Below are positions 63,955 through 64,000 of a DNA stretch of 64,000 nucleotides, in pieces. The DNA is taken from the NCBI RefSeq assembly GCF_003710255.1, contig NZ_RHIB01000001.1, forward strand, positions 744,001 to 808,000, read 5' to 3'. The stretch's first letter is position 1. Every line of letters starts with the position of its first letter. The notes beneath the pieces were generated by a model. That model was not told the origin of the DNA. It searched no databases and worked only from the letters and a program-made list of their open reading frames with translations. Made by a program: the position numbers and the translations under genes. The stretch is from Alteribacter keqinensis (GTDB lineage Bacteria > Bacillota > Bacilli > Bacillales > Salisediminibacteriaceae).

Positions 63955-63980
63955 AACAGGCGGTAAATCCTCCGCCTGTT
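63955..63980 (+). other. Hairpin downstream of der
   Basis: AACAGGCGG and CCGCCTGTT form a 9-bp perfect stem around TAAATCCT, followed by GCATTTT. The weak T tract makes a terminator possible but not certain. No gene is visible between 63824 and 64000. Confidence 0.5.
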
Positions 63981-64000
63981 GCATTTTGGGTAACTCATCA

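Overview
The window is a chromosomal segment from a low-to-mid GC, endospore-forming member of the Bacillaceae. Gene order closely follows the Bacillus subtilis spoVA-lysA-ppiB-rib-scpAB-ypuI-dacB-spmAB-rluB-resABCDE-serA-fer-ypbB-recS-ypbDEFGH-gudB-ypdA-ansA-prsW-sleB-ypeB-ypfA-cmk-plsC-ypfD-fni-yphA-der region. The strongly acidic exported lipoprotein at 33.7-34.4 kb and the short intergenic repeats are compatible with a salt- or alkali-adapted Bacillaceae, but the species cannot be named from this sequence. No rRNA, tRNA, CRISPR array, transposase or prophage gene was found.

Layout. 0-3.2 kb: 3' part of a canonical spoVA operon (spoVAD partial, spoVAEB, spoVAEA, spoVAF), whose products move Ca-dipicolinate in the spore. 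3.2-5.7 kb: lysine riboswitch with lysA, then ppiB. 5.8-10.2 kb: FMN riboswitch with ribD-ribE-ribBA-ribH-ribT. 10.2-12.9 kb: ypuF, scpA, scpB, ypuI. 12.98-18.1 kb: a block absent from this place in B. subtilis. It holds a second spoVA operon of the spoVA2mob type (YhcN/YlaJ-like lipoprotein, SpoVAC, SpoVAD, SpoVAEb, DUF1657, DUF421-DUF1657 fusion), with a good sigma-G promoter and a DUF421 gene on each side. 18.2-20.5 kb: dacB-spmA-spmB (spore cortex and core dehydration). 21.1-28.2 kb: rluB and resABCDE (cytochrome c maturation and redox two-component system). 28.6-33.5 kb: moaB, then a cobalamin riboswitch with btuF-btuC-btuD and an ATP:cobalamin adenosyltransferase. 33.6-38.2 kb: acidic foldase-like lipoprotein, PHP phosphoesterase, serA, ferredoxin. 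38.4-50.4 kb: ypbB-recS-ypbD and small ypb genes, fhs, ypbG, a CarH/LitR-type B12-dependent MerR regulator, mecB, gudB. 50.6-63.8 kb: ypdA, ansA, prsW, sleB-ypeB (germination), dgrA/ypfA, cmk-plsC-ypfD, fni, ypzI, yphA and der.

Themes. Spore biology dominates: two spoVA systems 11 kb apart, dacB/spmAB and sleB/ypeB all act on spore dehydration, Ca-DPA transport, heat resistance and germination. Vitamin B12 forms a second thread: the btu operon imports and adenosylates corrinoids, and a B12-binding MerR regulator 14 kb away carries the residues that let CarH use adenosylcobalamin as a light sensor. Three metabolite riboswitches (lysine, FMN, cobalamin) are recognisable. Several intergenic gaps hold structured repeat elements instead of genes. 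The most notable item is the spoVA2mob-like block inserted between ypuI and dacB, because this gene set is linked in other Bacillaceae to extreme spore heat resistance and slow germination.
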